Assembly (NCBI RefSeq): GCF_019393635.1 | Contig: NC_057866.1 | Location: forward strand, 278,264,874 to 278,328,873 | Direction: 5' to 3' | DNA from: Dromiciops gliroides | Taxonomy: Eukaryota; Chordata; Mammalia; Microbiotheria; Microbiotheriidae | DNA: 64,000 bases | Shown here: positions 54,501 to 59,802 of the stretch, in pieces | Layout: each line of letters opens with the position of its first letter | How positions within the stretch are numbered: the first letter of the stretch is position 1 | The notes under the pieces: model-generated | What the model was told of the DNA's origin: nothing | What the model saw: the letters and a program-made list of their open reading frames with translations, nothing else | Database searches by the model: none | Translations under genes and position numbers: made by a program

Positions 54501-57500
54501 ATCCACTGCGCCACCTAGCTGCCCCCGTACGCCTTTTCTTAGAAAGTTTTCCCCTATTTTAAAAAAATTACTCTCCTCTGGCCACTAACAAGTCAGTACT
54601 GACTACATGTTATCTTCCTGTTTATAACTGCAATAACATGTTCACAAATATCTGTAGATCTCAAACCAGTGATGACGGAGAGAACACAAGGAAGCAGGAA
54701 CTGATTCCTGCCAACTGAGCTTCAACATGAATTAATGTTCTTCTCAAAAACTCCCATTTTATTCCTCTGGCTTTAGTCAGATATAAGGGGCCACCTTATC
54801 CTATTAATCATATTAATTTAGCTTTCCAATATATGCTTTCATCTCCCTTTTCTGTTAAAATCTTTCCTGATTACTTCAGTTCAGATTTAGCCCAGAAGAT
54901 TAAAAAGAATTCAAGTCACATAATTATTGCAGGCCCAATAAAATATATTTAATATATTATATTGCACAGACAGCTTTTGTGGCTACCAAAAGGGCTGCAA
55001 GAAACCTGAACCTTGAAATCTTTGTAGATCCATTTTGGCTTGGACATCAGTGAGCTAAGAACCCCCAAAACACTGATCAGCAAATTCTTTAAAAAGCTGT
55101 CATGCTTCAGATGTATGATGAGAAATAATCAGAGTGAGCTGATTGTATTTGGGAAATTGTGTACCAACTTCGATGGCCCCAAGCCGCTCTCACTGCCAGA
55201 GGGGGCACCACAGCTGAGGGAAGCACAGACTAGCTGTGCCTTGGAGGGGTGGGGTGGAGGGAGCTAGGGACCACAGCTGAGGGGGCGCACTGCTGGGGAG
55301 AAGACAATCCAGGTGTGGGGTGGACTAGAGGCTTCTGAAGTCCCTTTCCTATGATGAGATTCTGTGAGTTCAGGAAGAGTGAAACAGGGCTGTCATCTAA
55401 AGAAACTGTAACATCCTAATAATAGTAAGTAAATGCAGGGACACCCCTTCTAGCTGGTTACTGAATTCTGAGGAAACAGGACCTTACAGGACAATTAGTT
55501 TCATGGGAACAATTTTATAAATGGGTGATTGGCCACTCATTGCCGCCATGTTTTTTTAAAAAATTGATTAAAATTTTAAAGTAGTAAGAATTTCAAAATT
55601 AACCTGTTCTTTACCTCCCCAACAAATTACAAATTTAATCCCAAAGAAAGCTCTCAATACATATCTACATAGTTCTGCAGAACAAATTCCCACATTATCC
55701 CTGCCCAGAAATGTCTGTCTCTTTCTGCATGTGAAGTTCTATCTCATCTCTTTCCATCAGGAAGTGAATGTTTCCTACGCATTCCTTTTGGATTTGGGAT
55801 TTACCATCGCGTTGATGAGAGTCTAATCTTTCCAAGTGGTTTTTCTCTGAAATGCCATCATGAGATAAATTGTTCTTGTAGCCCAGCTCACTTTGCTCTT
55901 CATCCATTTTTATCTCATTATGTCTAGATGCTGCCACAATTTATTTAGCCATTCCCCAATACAACTCGCCTTTAGTTTCCAATGCTTGGCTACCCCATGA
56001 AGAGCTGCTACAAATGTTTGTACCAATGCATCCTTTTCCTTTTTCTTTGATTTCTTTGGTACTGTTATCACTGAGTCAAAGAGTATGCAAGCAGAGTTTG
56101 GTAACTCTCTGGGCATACCTCTAAAATGGCTGGGTCAGTTTATGGGGTTGCCTACAGGTACTGGCATACTTACTTTCCCCCAAGACCTTCAACATTTGTC
56201 ATTTTCCTCTTTTGTCATCTGGTGTGAGATGAAACTTCAAAGTTGCTTTGATTTTTATTTTTCTAATTATTACTGATTCAGAGCATTTTTTTGGTACGAT
56301 TGTTGATAGCTTGGGTTTCTTACTTTGAAAACTGCCTGTTTACATCCGTTGACTATTTATCAATTGTTATTCTTATGAATCTGAATCAGTTTCTCACATA
56401 TATGTGTGTATACATATTTATGTATGTATTTATATTTTGGATATGAGATCTTTATTGGAGAAATTTCTAGCAAAGATTTTTCCCTTCTAATTTTAGATAT
56501 TTCTAACATTAGATTTGTTTATAAAAAAAACTTATAAATTTTATACAATCTCTTAGAGATATTAGTTATCCGGGAGGTATGACTAGGTAAGTAAGTGCTT
56601 TGGAATCTAAGTGTGACATCAGAGACTTCAGGGTTTGCCTGATTCCTGAGGTATAAGGGTGGGGGGTTTTATATTCTGCTCCTGGGGTCTATTTAGTTGA
56701 AGGTAGATAGGGGAGGGCTTTATTCCCTCCTGAAGGTGGGGTGGGGTCCTGGGCTTACTTTGATTGTAGAACTGAAGAAGACCCTGTTGTGTGGCTCTAC
56801 TTACCTGCAGATCTCACTCAACCTGAGGTCCCAAGGGGCCAAGAGTACTTTGGGAGCCTAGATGAAAATTTTCCTTATTTCTAATGCAGGGAATGCCTGA
56901 TTTGCCAACAGCACTTGACTAAAGGTTTATATTGCTGTGAGTTGTTTTTTTTAACCACTCAAAAGTCTGTGAGGTGCCAGGGTTCAAAAGGAAGGGGCTT
57001 GCATTTATGCAGGGCTCAGTAGATGCTGCTAAAGGCCAGAAATCTGGGCCCACAGCTTCACTGTGATTGTCTGTCTGTCTGTCTCTTTTTCTCTCTCTTT
57101 CTCCCTCTCTTTCTTGCACCTCTCTCCCTCCTTTCTGTTTCCTCTCCTCCTCTTTCTTTTCCCCCTCTTCCTCCCTTTCTCTTCCCCCTCTTTCTCTCCC
57201 TCCCTCTTTCTCTCTCCCTTTCTCTCTCTCCCTCCCTCCCTCTCCCCTTCTCCTCTCTTTCTCTCTCCATCCTCTCTTTCATCTCTGTCTCCTCTCTCCT
57301 CTCTCTATCTTTCTCTCTGTCTCTCTCCCTTTCTCTCTCTGTCTCCCTCTCTCTTTCCTCTCTCTTTGTCTCTGTCTCTGTCTCTGTCTCTTTGCATGCC
57401 TGCCCCCTCCAAGTTTGGCATGAGCTTTTTAAAGAGAATGCATGTAACTTAGCTTAATCTTTCCCTGAGTTCCTTACTCAGGACTCCTTTTTCCAGGGGA

Positions 57501-58160
57501 AAGGATCTTTTGACAACTTAAATTAAGCCGAGTCCAGAAGCTTTGTAAATGGGTGTCAGGAGTCCCTCTGACACACCTGGGGCCCAGAGGCAGGACAGAC
57601 AAATACAGATGATCTTTGGTCTGACTCACTGGAGGGAATTCCCACATCTATGGAGCCAAAGGATCATAGCCACACTAGAGCGCTGAATGGATAAGTGCAT
57701 CTGAGGCCTGGCTATCCTTGAGGGGAAAGCTTTTTCCCAGGATGCTTTGTGCTGCATGCCATGCCAGGGTTCAAACAGCTCCACATGACTGAGACTGTGG
57801 CTAAGGCCAAGAGAACATTCAGCTCTGCCTCGAATGGAAGCAGATGCCAATAAAAGAAGCACCGATCTCATGGGCATGTATTGGATACAAATGCTGCTGC
57901 CGTCCCCTTCTCTAGAACATCAGGAAAACCTGACATCTGCCGCTGAAGAGAGGTTCTAGCCCTCAGGAGGAAGGGCTGGGGAATGTGGGTGGGAGGGGAA
58001 CCTGGGGGTGTGGCATTTTCAGAGTATTTATGTCTGTCTGACTGACAAGACTGTTTTTGCTCACTCTGAACCCCCCCCCCCCAAGCAGGCAGGCTAAGTC
58101 TATGAGTGATGCCCCAAATGCATCTCACCTGTTTGGAAAGTGATCTCCACTGTTTAACAC
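8223..58160 (-). CDS. MICU3: MICU3, mitochondrial calcium uptake family member 3 (C-terminal 12 coding exons, joined)
   Basis: Twelve exons join to 349 complete residues plus a TAG stop at 8223-8225. From the family: MICU3 sits at the inner mitochondrial membrane facing the intermembrane space, pairs with MICU1 and raises calcium uptake through the MCU channel, mainly in nerve and muscle. Seen here, numbering from the first whole codon: canonical EF-hand loop DTDGNEMVDKKE (66-77), a long helical linker and degenerate EF-hand region (81-275), second canonical loop DVDKDDQLSYKE (302-313), and C-terminal tail ending KKELHSR. The sequence follows human MICU3 as I remember it nearly residue for residue, and differs clearly from MICU1 and MICU2. 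Every junction is GT/AG with matching phase and no stop or frameshift. The N-terminal exons (targeting signal, membrane segment) were not found in 58161-64000, so the gene is partial. If the usual 15-exon layout holds, these are exons 4-15. Confidence 0.96.
8515..8608. repeat. Tandem repeat of 6/12-bp unit (CACCAT/CACTGT)
   Basis: Alternating CACCAT and CACTGT units, about eight 12-bp periods, in the last MICU3 intron. It produces a spurious His/Cys-rich open frame on the plus strand. Confidence 0.9.
8799..9205. repeat. Long purine-rich microsatellite, (GA)n then (GAGACA)n
   Basis: A (GA) run to about 8840, then seven GAGACA units to 8881, then some 320 bp of imperfect GA/GGGA/GACAGA sequence. 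On the transcribed minus strand this is an unbroken polypyrimidine tract of about 400 nt within the 1.2 kb last MICU3 intron. Open frames across it are artefacts. Confidence 0.92.
9515..9672 (-). CDS. MICU3: MICU3 exon, 158 nt, second canonical EF-hand
   Basis: Completes the Asp codon, then encodes 52 residues: EFKRAVYVATGLKLSPHL, a helix STIFKIF, the calcium loop DVDKDDQLSYKE and the helix FIGIMKDRLQRGFR. Loop positions 1, 3, 5 and 12 are Asp, Asp, Asp, Glu. The Lys-Asp-Asp in the loop separates it from MICU1 and MICU2. Acceptor CCTTTGCCTAG, donor GTAAGAAGAG. Phase 0 out. Confidence 0.97.
10242..10364 (-). mobile_element. Marsupial tRNA-derived SINE nested in L1
   Basis: Flanked by an 11-bp perfect target duplication TCAACATTTGT at 10231-10241 and 10365-10375. 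The body lacks the TCACACAGCTAG... block, an internal deletion of about 35 bp. Confidence 0.9.
10462..10552 (+). mobile_element. 91-bp internally shortened LTR copy
   Basis: Begins TGTAACGATTGGAATGATGC, like the 358-bp LTRs elsewhere in the window, and ends AAACA. It is flanked by GGTT at 10458-10461 and 10553-10556, inside an L1 whose sequence resumes without loss. Only the first 60 bp or so resemble the LTR family. It may be an LTR with a large internal deletion or a distinct short relative. Confidence 0.65.
10860..11290 (+). mobile_element. Possible LTR-like sequence
   Basis: TATA-like GGATAAAATCC near 11060 is followed about 190 bp later by AATAATAAATGC near 11240, the spacing of a promoter and poly(A) signal in an LTR. 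No borders or target duplication found, so this is tentative. Confidence 0.25.
11579..11687 (-). CDS. MICU3: MICU3 exon, 109 nt
   Basis: Encodes GITFDEFRSFFQFLNNLEDF then AIALNMYNFASRSIGQ and the first base of an Asp codon. Acceptor TCATTTTCGCAG, donor GTAGGTGCTC. Strongly conserved with human MICU3. Confidence 0.96.
11988..12148 (+). mobile_element. Marsupial tRNA-derived SINE
   Basis: Full copy starting CAGGCAGCTAGGTGGC and ending in a C/A-rich tail. Target duplication AAATGGTTC at 11979-11987 and 12149-12157. Confidence 0.92.
13445..13556 (+). mobile_element. Marsupial tRNA-derived SINE, internally deleted
   Basis: Head and tail are present but the middle (GGATTCAGGAGGACCTGAG block) is missing. 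Flanked by AAAACCTAAGGCA duplications near 13432 and 13557. Confidence 0.88.
13621..13801 (+). mobile_element. Marsupial tRNA-derived SINE
   Basis: Complete copy with an A-rich tail. Perfect 15-bp target duplication AAAATACTATCTCTA at 13606-13620 and 13802-13816. Confidence 0.94.
13903..14048 (-). mobile_element. Marsupial tRNA-derived SINE
   Basis: Poly-T start, GGTGAGGCAATTGAGGTTAAG, ending CTAGCTGCCCC. Flanked by ACTAACATAATT and ACTAACAGGATT, an imperfect target duplication. Confidence 0.9.
14049..15172. other. Intronic stretch, no gene recognised
   Basis: Part of the 3.9 kb MICU3 intron. It holds a short tandem run of the motif GGGCTCAGCCGGGCTC at 14798-14850 and a TGTG-rich segment at 15030-15115. 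No exon-like sequence. Confidence 0.5.
15185..15545 (-). mobile_element. SINE whose tail became a (GGAA)n/(GAAA)n microsatellite
   Basis: The SINE body is at about 15408-15545. Its tail runs to 15185 as roughly 150 bp of TTCC followed by about 55 bp of TTTC on the plus strand. The perfect target duplication TGGGTTATTTCT lies at 15173-15184 and 15546-15557, enclosing body plus microsatellite, so the repeat grew from the original A-tail. Lies 41 bp from a MICU3 donor site. Confidence 0.94.
15587..15758 (-). CDS. MICU3: MICU3 exon, 172 nt
   Basis: Completes the split Arg codon, then encodes 57 residues beginning FMDNLQTEVLEIEFLSYSNG and ending NVRYSMMEEK. It is the largest MICU3 exon here and covers the helical part of the second lobe. 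Acceptor TTTGTTTGCTAG, donor GTATTTTTAT. A SINE inserted only 41 bp downstream, at 15185-15545, without touching the donor. Confidence 0.96.
16077..16246 (-). mobile_element. Marsupial tRNA-derived SINE
   Basis: Tail of TTTTAATTTTAA units, then the body ending TAGCTGCCCC. Perfect duplication CTAGTTATTGCCTTTT at 16061-16076 and 16247-16262. Confidence 0.94.
16263..17760. other. Intronic stretch, no gene recognised
   Basis: Unique-looking intron sequence between MICU3 exons 15587-15758 and 18589-18689. GC-rich from 16500 to 17600, with G-runs near 16880. No splice-bounded open frame stands out. Confidence 0.5.
17768..17920 (-). mobile_element. Marsupial tRNA-derived SINE
   Basis: Body from GCGGGGCAATGAGGATTAAG to CTAGCTGCCCC, flanked by ATTATAGCATTT on both sides. 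Confidence 0.9.
18105..18243 (-). mobile_element. Marsupial tRNA-derived SINE
   Basis: Perfect duplication ACATTAGATTTT at 18093-18104 and 18244-18255 around a complete body. Confidence 0.93.
18589..18689 (-). CDS. MICU3: MICU3 exon, 101 nt
   Basis: Encodes RADDITNLVSDTTLLVHFFG then KKGKAELNFEDFY and two bases of a split Arg codon. This is the start of the second lobe; the KKGKAELNFEDF stretch is a degenerate EF-hand. Acceptor GCTGTTTGAAG, donor GTACGATTT. The intron before it is 16 kb and carries the endogenous retrovirus. Confidence 0.95.
20040..20275 (+). mobile_element. MIR-like element
   Basis: Contains ACCTGGGTTCAAATCCCATC and GGGCCTCAGTTTCCTGGACTG, the box-B-like and CORE parts of MIR. 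Confidence 0.55.
20484..20732 (+). mobile_element. Full-length MAR1-like CORE-SINE
   Basis: Order seen: tRNA-like head with GAGTTCAAATCCAGCCTCAG, CORE with TTTGCCTCAGTTTCCCCATC, and a tail with CACTCCAACATCTTTGCCAAG and GAGTGAACAACAACA. The tail is typical of marsupial MAR1. Diverged copy. Confidence 0.8.
21000..22620 (-). mobile_element. L1 fragment, ORF1/ORF2 5' region
   Basis: Reverse complement of L1. From low to high coordinates it reads back through the ORF2 endonuclease part (ATGTGATACTATGTACATTTCTTT region, GGATGCTATGCCATTTAGTAC) towards ORF1 (CTTTGTATCTTCTGAATG). Many stops. Interrupted by a CORE-SINE at 21506-21745. Domain assignment is by recollection of the L1 antisense sequence. 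Confidence 0.65.
21506..21745 (+). mobile_element. MAR1-like CORE-SINE
   Basis: Head with GACCTGAGTTAAAATCTGGC, CORE with GTTTCCTCATCTGTAAAATG, tail with GAAGAGTTGGACATGACC and ACAACAACAAAAACC. Inserted in an older L1. Confidence 0.8.
23020..23465 (+). mobile_element. L2 LINE 3' end
   Basis: Shows CAGTGGCTCCCCATTGCCTC, then CCCCCATTCCTGGAACACTC, AGACTGTGAGCTCCTTCAGG and the terminal GCACTTAATAAATGCTTATTG. This is the standard L2 3' order. Confidence 0.8.
23780..24137 (+). repeat. 5' LTR of the endogenous retrovirus, 358 bp
   Basis: Starts TGTAACGATTGG, ends CCCTTAACA. Carries a TTTAATAGATAGG TATA-like stretch and an AATAAATGC poly(A) signal. Differs from the 3' LTR at position 16 of the element (G here, A there) and at the poly(A) region (AATAAATGC here, AATAAACGC there). 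Confidence 0.95.
24138..24871 (+). pseudogene. Retroviral leader and gag-region open frame
   Basis: Follows the 5' LTR. The 147-codon frame at 24272-24715 starts with a hydrophobic segment and continues as a Ser/Pro-rich stretch. It has no family match that I can name; a gag remnant is inferred from position only. Confidence 0.35.
24875..25150 (+). pseudogene. Gag nucleocapsid remnant with altered zinc knuckle
   Basis: The 91-codon frame contains CFFCHGRVYIVQKC, which has the CX2CX4-X-X4C spacing of a retroviral zinc knuckle, but with Tyr in place of the metal-binding His. A basic stretch follows. Inferred to be a remnant of Gag nucleocapsid; the rest of the frame is unassigned. Confidence 0.5.
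25151..27126 (+). pseudogene. Retroviral interior without recognisable pol
   Basis: AT-rich, stop-rich sequence up to the polypurine run before the 3' LTR. A hydrophobic frame near 26330-26460 could be an envelope-region relic, but nothing confirms this. No reverse transcriptase or integrase motif was found. Confidence 0.45.
27127..27484 (+). repeat. 3' LTR of the endogenous retrovirus, 358 bp
   Basis: Same length and ends as the 5' LTR, with two differences. Flanked on the right by AGCC. Confidence 0.95.
27708..27856 (-). mobile_element. Marsupial tRNA-derived SINE
   Basis: Perfect 14-bp duplication CCCATGTTTTCTTT at 27694-27707 and 27857-27870. The body is close to the family consensus, suggesting a young copy. 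Confidence 0.94.
28190..28745 (+). mobile_element. L1 3' end, sense
   Basis: Marsupial L1 ORF2 end and 3' UTR: GAACTGATGCAAAGTAGAGC, GAACCAGGACAACATTGTAC, CTGATGGAAAATGCTCTTC, ACTATTTTCACTTTATTTTG, and the G-rich stretch before AAAAATTTGGAACTAA. Confidence 0.85.
29400..29565 (-). mobile_element. MAR1-like CORE-SINE tail
   Basis: Starts with TTGTTATTGTTGTTGCTTAG, then CATTTCAGTTGTGCCCAACT and TTTGTGACCCCATCTTGGCA, the reverse complement of the MAR1 3' end. Confidence 0.75.
30853..30941 (-). other. Exon-like block of unknown origin, 89 nt
   Basis: On the minus strand, acceptor GCATTTTCAG and donor GTAATTATTT bound 89 nt. One frame is open throughout (reads SPFVPQRLENLLLSTFLFIT and on). The frame set by the upstream MICU3 exon instead meets TAA after 13 codons. 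Its phase does not fit MICU3, so if spliced in it would truncate the protein. It could also be chance. Confidence 0.25.
32134..32278 (-). mobile_element. Marsupial tRNA-derived SINE
   Basis: Body GTCAATGAGGGTTAAGTGAC to CACCTAGCTGCCCCC. Flanks CTTTGCATTTTT and CCTTGCATTTTT form an imperfect target duplication. Confidence 0.88.
32455..33062 (-). mobile_element. L1 3' region
   Basis: Reverse complement of the L1 end: TTCAGTTCCAAATTCTCTCC at the left, then CACTTCATTTTGCATCAG, CTCCCCAATTGACGGGCATC and TTTGGGAAACAGACCCAGC. Degraded; open frames across it are not genes. Confidence 0.85.
33063..34589. other. Intronic stretch, no gene recognised
   Basis: Unique-looking sequence with a GGGA run at 33638-33662. 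No splice-bounded coding segment found. Confidence 0.45.
34590..34635. repeat. (CA)n microsatellite
   Basis: About 23 uninterrupted CA units, 70 bp from a MICU3 exon. Confidence 0.95.
34705..34794 (-). CDS. MICU3: MICU3 exon, 90 nt
   Basis: Encodes VLKTGELISRSYWDTL followed by RRNTSQALFSDLTE. Matches human MICU3 except that the segment after VLKT appears two residues shorter (GEL where I recall DAEEL). Acceptor AACTTCTACAG, donor GTATCAGAAA. Symmetric, phase 0 on both sides. A (CA)n tract lies about 70 bp downstream, at 34590-34635. Confidence 0.94.
34795..38093 (-). other. MICU3: MICU3 intron, 3.3 kb
   Basis: Between the 39-nt and 90-nt exons. Relatively GC-rich and free of recognisable recent SINEs, which is unusual in this window. 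No extra exon was identified. Confidence 0.6.
38094..38132 (-). CDS. MICU3: MICU3 micro-exon, 39 nt
   Basis: Encodes RVQLYGLHASPNN, corresponding to the RLQLYGYHSPTNS stretch in human MICU3. Acceptor GCTGTGTGTCAG, donor GTATGTACC. Symmetric, phase 0 on both sides. It lies in a surface linker, which fits the sequence differences from human. Confidence 0.9.
38691..39048 (-). mobile_element. Solo LTR, 358 bp, same family as the retrovirus
   Basis: Exactly the same length as the proviral LTRs, in reverse orientation, with roughly a dozen differences by eye. Target duplication TAAC at 38687-38690 and 39049-39052. A solo LTR left after recombination between two LTRs. Confidence 0.94.
39053..40188. 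other. Intronic stretch, no gene recognised
   Basis: Between the solo LTR and the next SINE. It includes a degraded MIR-like piece near 39690-39760. Nothing coding was seen. Confidence 0.5.
40201..40340 (-). mobile_element. Marsupial tRNA-derived SINE
   Basis: G-rich tail then GGCAATGAGGATTAAGTGAC, ending ACCTAGCTGCCTCCG. CAGAACCATTTTT duplication at 40188-40200 and 40341-40353. Internal deletion near the head. Confidence 0.9.
41660..41731 (-). CDS. MICU3: MICU3 exon, 72 nt, linker helix
   Basis: Encodes LQEIFRKKNERREAKGDEEK then RALL, a charged helix following the first EF-hand. Acceptor ATCATTTTCAG, donor GTAAGGACAT. It is symmetric (phase 0 on both sides), so skipping it would keep the frame. 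Confidence 0.94.
42365..42650 (+). mobile_element. MIR element
   Basis: Reads AAGTGCCAGGCACAACACTA, GTGCTTTACAAATATGATCTC, CCCACTTTACAGATAAGGAA and GACTTGCCCAGGGTCAC, the MIR order. Confidence 0.65.
42651..44411 (-). other. MICU3 intron stretch, no gene recognised
   Basis: Unique-looking sequence upstream of the exon at 41660-41731. Open frames at 42884-43270 and 43607-44081 are not flanked by credible splice sites and resemble nothing known. Confidence 0.5.
44412..44494 (-). CDS. MICU3: MICU3 exon, 83 nt, first canonical EF-hand
   Basis: Completes the split Lys codon, then encodes PHAGFKIAFNMF and the loop DTDGNEMVDKKE, ending EFLV. Loop positions 1, 3, 5 and 12 are Asp, Asp, Asn and Glu with the usual Gly at 6... 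in the order Asp-Thr-Asp-Gly-Asn, so calcium binding should be retained. Acceptor TTTTGGCAG, donor GTATGTAAAT. It ends in phase 0. Confidence 0.96.
45175..45318 (-). mobile_element. Marsupial tRNA-derived SINE
   Basis: Duplication GAGGGAAT at 45167-45174 and 45319-45326 around a full body. Confidence 0.9.
45330..47180 (+). other. Two distantly similar segments, possible old LTR pair
   Basis: Around 45380-45460 (CTATTGGCTGATGATTAATG ... TAGGGGCTCATGAGCTACA) and 47020-47095 (CTGTTGGCTAATTGTTCTTG ... CAGGGGCTCCTAAGGTACA) the sequence is alike in the same orientation 1.65 kb apart. No borders were found. It may be an eroded LTR element. Confidence 0.3.
45666..45719. repeat. (CA)n microsatellite
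   Basis: About 26 CA units with one interruption (CTCACA). Confidence 0.95.
48382..48553 (+). mobile_element. SINE with a (GA)n tail
   Basis: Complete body from GGGGGCAGCTAGGTGGC to CACTGCCCTGCA, then about 20 GA units in place of the A-tail. Perfect duplication AGAGACTTAACAG at 48369-48381 and 48554-48566 encloses both. Confidence 0.94.
49059..49202 (-). mobile_element. Marsupial tRNA-derived SINE
   Basis: Body GGTGAGGCAATTGGGGTTAAG in two parts to CACCTAGCAGCCCC. Flanks CCCAAATGTTTTTTT and CTCAAATGCCTTTTT are an eroded duplication. Confidence 0.88.
49203..51188 (-). other. MICU3 intron stretch with L2 remains
   Basis: An L2-like 3' end sits near 50540-50840 (GGCAGGGACTGATTTC, CAGTGCCCAGTACATAGCAG, GCACTTAAGAAATGCTTCC). 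The remainder shows nothing coding. Confidence 0.5.
51189..51236 (-). CDS. MICU3: MICU3 exon, 48 nt
   Basis: Begins with the last two bases of the split Gly codon and encodes VISYTEYLFLLCILT plus the first base of a Lys codon. This is the helix before the first calcium-binding loop. Acceptor TTTCTTTCTAG, donor GTAAGTAT. The reading frame is intact and the residues match human MICU3 as remembered. Confidence 0.94.
51410..51630 (-). mobile_element. L1 3' end
   Basis: Reverse complement: CCAAATTACATGCAAATACA, TTCCAAATTCTCTTCCTCCC, CAAAACATTGCCAAATTAGC, GTTGTGAAAGAAAACAGAC. About 150 bp from the 48-nt MICU3 exon. Confidence 0.85.
52090..52450 (+). mobile_element. Possible LTR-like sequence
   Basis: Contains a GCAATAAAGCTGGTTTTCCC poly(A)-type block near 52398 after a C-rich promoter-like stretch, as in gammaretroviral LTR ends. 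No borders or second copy were found. Confidence 0.3.
53555..53935. promoter_or_regulatory. CpG-island-like patch inside MICU3
   Basis: About 26 CpGs in 380 bp, with flanks that are CpG-poor. It begins 86 bp beyond the donor of the 79-nt exon. It could be an internal promoter or a conserved element. No repeat family recognised. Confidence 0.45.
54021..54099 (-). CDS. MICU3: MICU3 exon, 79 nt
   Basis: Encodes ELNEMLKETPPAWKGSSK followed by LFRNLKEK and the first base of a Gly codon. The Trp-Lys-Gly-Ser-Ser and Leu-Phe-Arg-Asn-Leu blocks are MICU3 hallmarks ahead of the first EF-hand lobe. Acceptor TTTTTATAG, donor GTAAATCATG. Phase 0 in, phase 1 out, which fits the next exon at 51236. Confidence 0.93.
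54188..54320 (+). mobile_element. Marsupial tRNA-derived SINE, internally deleted
   Basis: Head GGGGGCAGCCAGGGGGTGC, body jumping from CAGGAGGA directly to TACTTACTAGCTGTG, then an A-rich tail. Only 90 bp from a MICU3 acceptor. Confidence 0.9.
54389..54527 (-). mobile_element. Marsupial tRNA-derived SINE
   Basis: Perfect duplication TACGCCTTTTCTT at 54376-54388 and 54528-54540. The TTAAGTGACTTGCCCAGG block is deleted. Confidence 0.93.
54541..55550 (-). other. MICU3 intron stretch, no gene recognised
   Basis: Unique-looking, AT-rich to about 55000, then mixed. The 75-codon open frame at 55040-55267 has no family resemblance. Confidence 0.5.
55560..56560 (-). mobile_element. L1 3' region, degraded
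   Basis: Reverse complement of L1: ATTCCCACATTATCC, TTAGCCATTCCCCAATACAA, TTTCTTTGATTTCTTTGGTAC, CATCTGGTGTGAGATGAAAC and ATGAGATCTTTATTGGAGAA in this order. Confidence 0.82.
57063..57396. repeat. Polypyrimidine (CT)-rich microsatellite region
   Basis: Starts with CTGT units, continues as about 270 bp of CTCTTTC/CCTCC mixtures and ends with GTCTCT repeats. Purine-rich on the transcribed MICU3 strand. Open frames here are artefacts. Confidence 0.92.
58129..58160 (-). CDS. MICU3: MICU3 exon, 32 nt, first one in the window
   Basis: Encodes VKQWRSLSKQ after a split codon (two bases GT belong to this exon), matching the TWKSLSKQ stretch of human MICU3. On the minus strand the acceptor is TGCTCCTTTTAG and the donor is GTGAGATG. 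It ends in phase 0. It is a micro-exon that gene finders could miss. The preceding exon, which should encode the first-lobe start, is not visible up to 64000. Confidence 0.88.
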
Positions 58161-58660
58161 CTAAAAGGAGCAAACAGAAAATTAGGACATGAATGCCAAG
58201 GGTTTATAAAGCAGTGCGTATTCAAACTGTGCAGTAATAACAGCTTACATTTCCATAGCCACCTTGTGATTTAATAAAGTGCTTTTTTCTGCTTTTATAA
58301 TCCATTCACAACTCAATAATTGCCCAATGTACAACACTTTTTTATCACAAGTTTAGGACCTGGAGTTGCCCTTAAAAAACCCTCTACTATCTCTAGTATA
58401 AAGACTCCACAGTGCACGGCAACAGAAGAGAAACCACATTTTACACAATTGTATTCTTCCTTAGTTTTATCTTGGGGTTAGCTCTTGCACACATGCACAC
58501 CACAGGGATGTCAGTAAATAAACAAGCCCAGAATTCGTTAAAATATCCATGCCAGGATATGCCAAGACTTCATGGGGTTTAGTTCCTATGGCAAAAACAT
58601 TCATCCCCTGGTGGCCCGAGCACTGGGGAAGAATCCTCTGCTTTTAGTGAGGTTCACTCT
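58161..58660 (-). other. MICU3: Start of the MICU3 intron that runs off the window
   Basis: No further MICU3 exon was seen from here to 64000. Apart from the repeats listed below, the sequence is unremarkable. Confidence 0.6.
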
Positions 58661-58664
58661 CAGG

Positions 58665-58935
58665 CTACAACAACAGTGGCTAATAGCTAGCATTTACATA
58701 GTGCCTCCTACTTGCCAGGCACTGTGCCTTATGATTATTAGCTCATTTGATCCTCCCAACAGACCTGTGAGGTAGATGCTGTTATTATCCCCATTTGACA
58801 GGTAAGGAAATTGAGGTAATCAGAGGTCAAATAACTTGCCCAGGGTCATAAGCTAGTAAGTGTCTGATGTGAGTTTTGAACTCAGGTTTTCCTGACTCTG
58901 GGCCCAGTGTTCCAACCACTCTGCTGTCCCTTAGC
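58665..58935 (+). mobile_element. MIR element
   Basis: GCTAGCATTTACATAGTGCC, CCAGGCACTGTGCCTTATGA, CCCCATTTGACAGGTAAGG and CTTGCCCAGGGTCATAAGC follow the MIR consensus order. Confidence 0.75.
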
Positions 58936-58944
58936 TGGCCACTG

Positions 58945-59062
58945 CATCCTGGGCCATTGTTAGTCGTCTTGACCTTTGTCCTGCCACTGGACTCCGATGA
59001 CTGGAGGAGAGAGCGAGGCTGATGATTTTGTGTAGCTCTGCCTCATCTGCATTACAAACACA
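58945..59062 (+). mobile_element. RTE-tailed SINE fragment
   Basis: GTCGTCTTGACCTTTGTCCT, CACTGGACTCCGATGACTGG and GAGAGAGCGAGGCTGATGA match the RTE-like tail also seen at 59935-60095. Confidence 0.6.
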
Positions 59063-59527
59063 TGGGTGCACACCAGTGGGCCCTAGCCCCAACTCTTCCA
59101 GCTCTGTATGGCCTGGGGAAGCTCAGCTCCCAGGCCCTGCAGACAAGACAAGGAGCCTCCCTCATTTCCATAGCGGCAATGACTTTGAATGTAGCCCCAT
59201 CTCAAGGGGCTCCTTTTTGGCAGAAGGCCAGCTGGCAGCACAAGTCCTCTGCTTGATTTTGGCAAAGCAGAGACCCTCTACCCAAGGTCACAAGCCTTTG
59301 GCCAGTACTAAGTCGAGAATATTATGTCCTTAAACGCCTAAGGATTCTGGCTCAGTGCTAGGTCAAACTAACTTTTCTTAGAAACCAGTAGATTTAGTTT
59401 TATTGCAAATAATAAGAATAATATGTAGTCTACCTTACATTGGAAGAGTTTTTAACCATACACATACTTTTCCTATAGAACATCATACTTTATCCTTACA
59501 ACAAGTCTGCAAGGCCACATGGGGAGG

Positions 59528-59529
<2 letters not shown>

Positions 59530-59581
<52 letters not shown>
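59530..59581. repeat. (GT)n microsatellite
   Basis: About 26 uninterrupted GT units. Confidence 0.96.
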
Positions 59582-59582
<1 letters not shown>

Positions 59583-59802
59583 GGGAGGGCAGGAGGGTGC
59601 TCTGAACTTGTTCGTGACAAGGGCCACCACAACAGAGATTTGAAGTTCTATGATGTCATGCTAACAATTGAAATAAAAGGATCTAATTTGGATATTCCAC
59701 TCTACTTTACAAAGAGAAAGAAGCAAATCCAAACAGCATTATGAGAAAAAACATGAACACATGATAATTGATGTGTTTGCATTAAAGTGTTATCTTTGAC
59801 TG

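Noticed and set aside
57063-57457. Ser/Leu-rich open frames
   Set aside because: They are translations of a polypyrimidine microsatellite.
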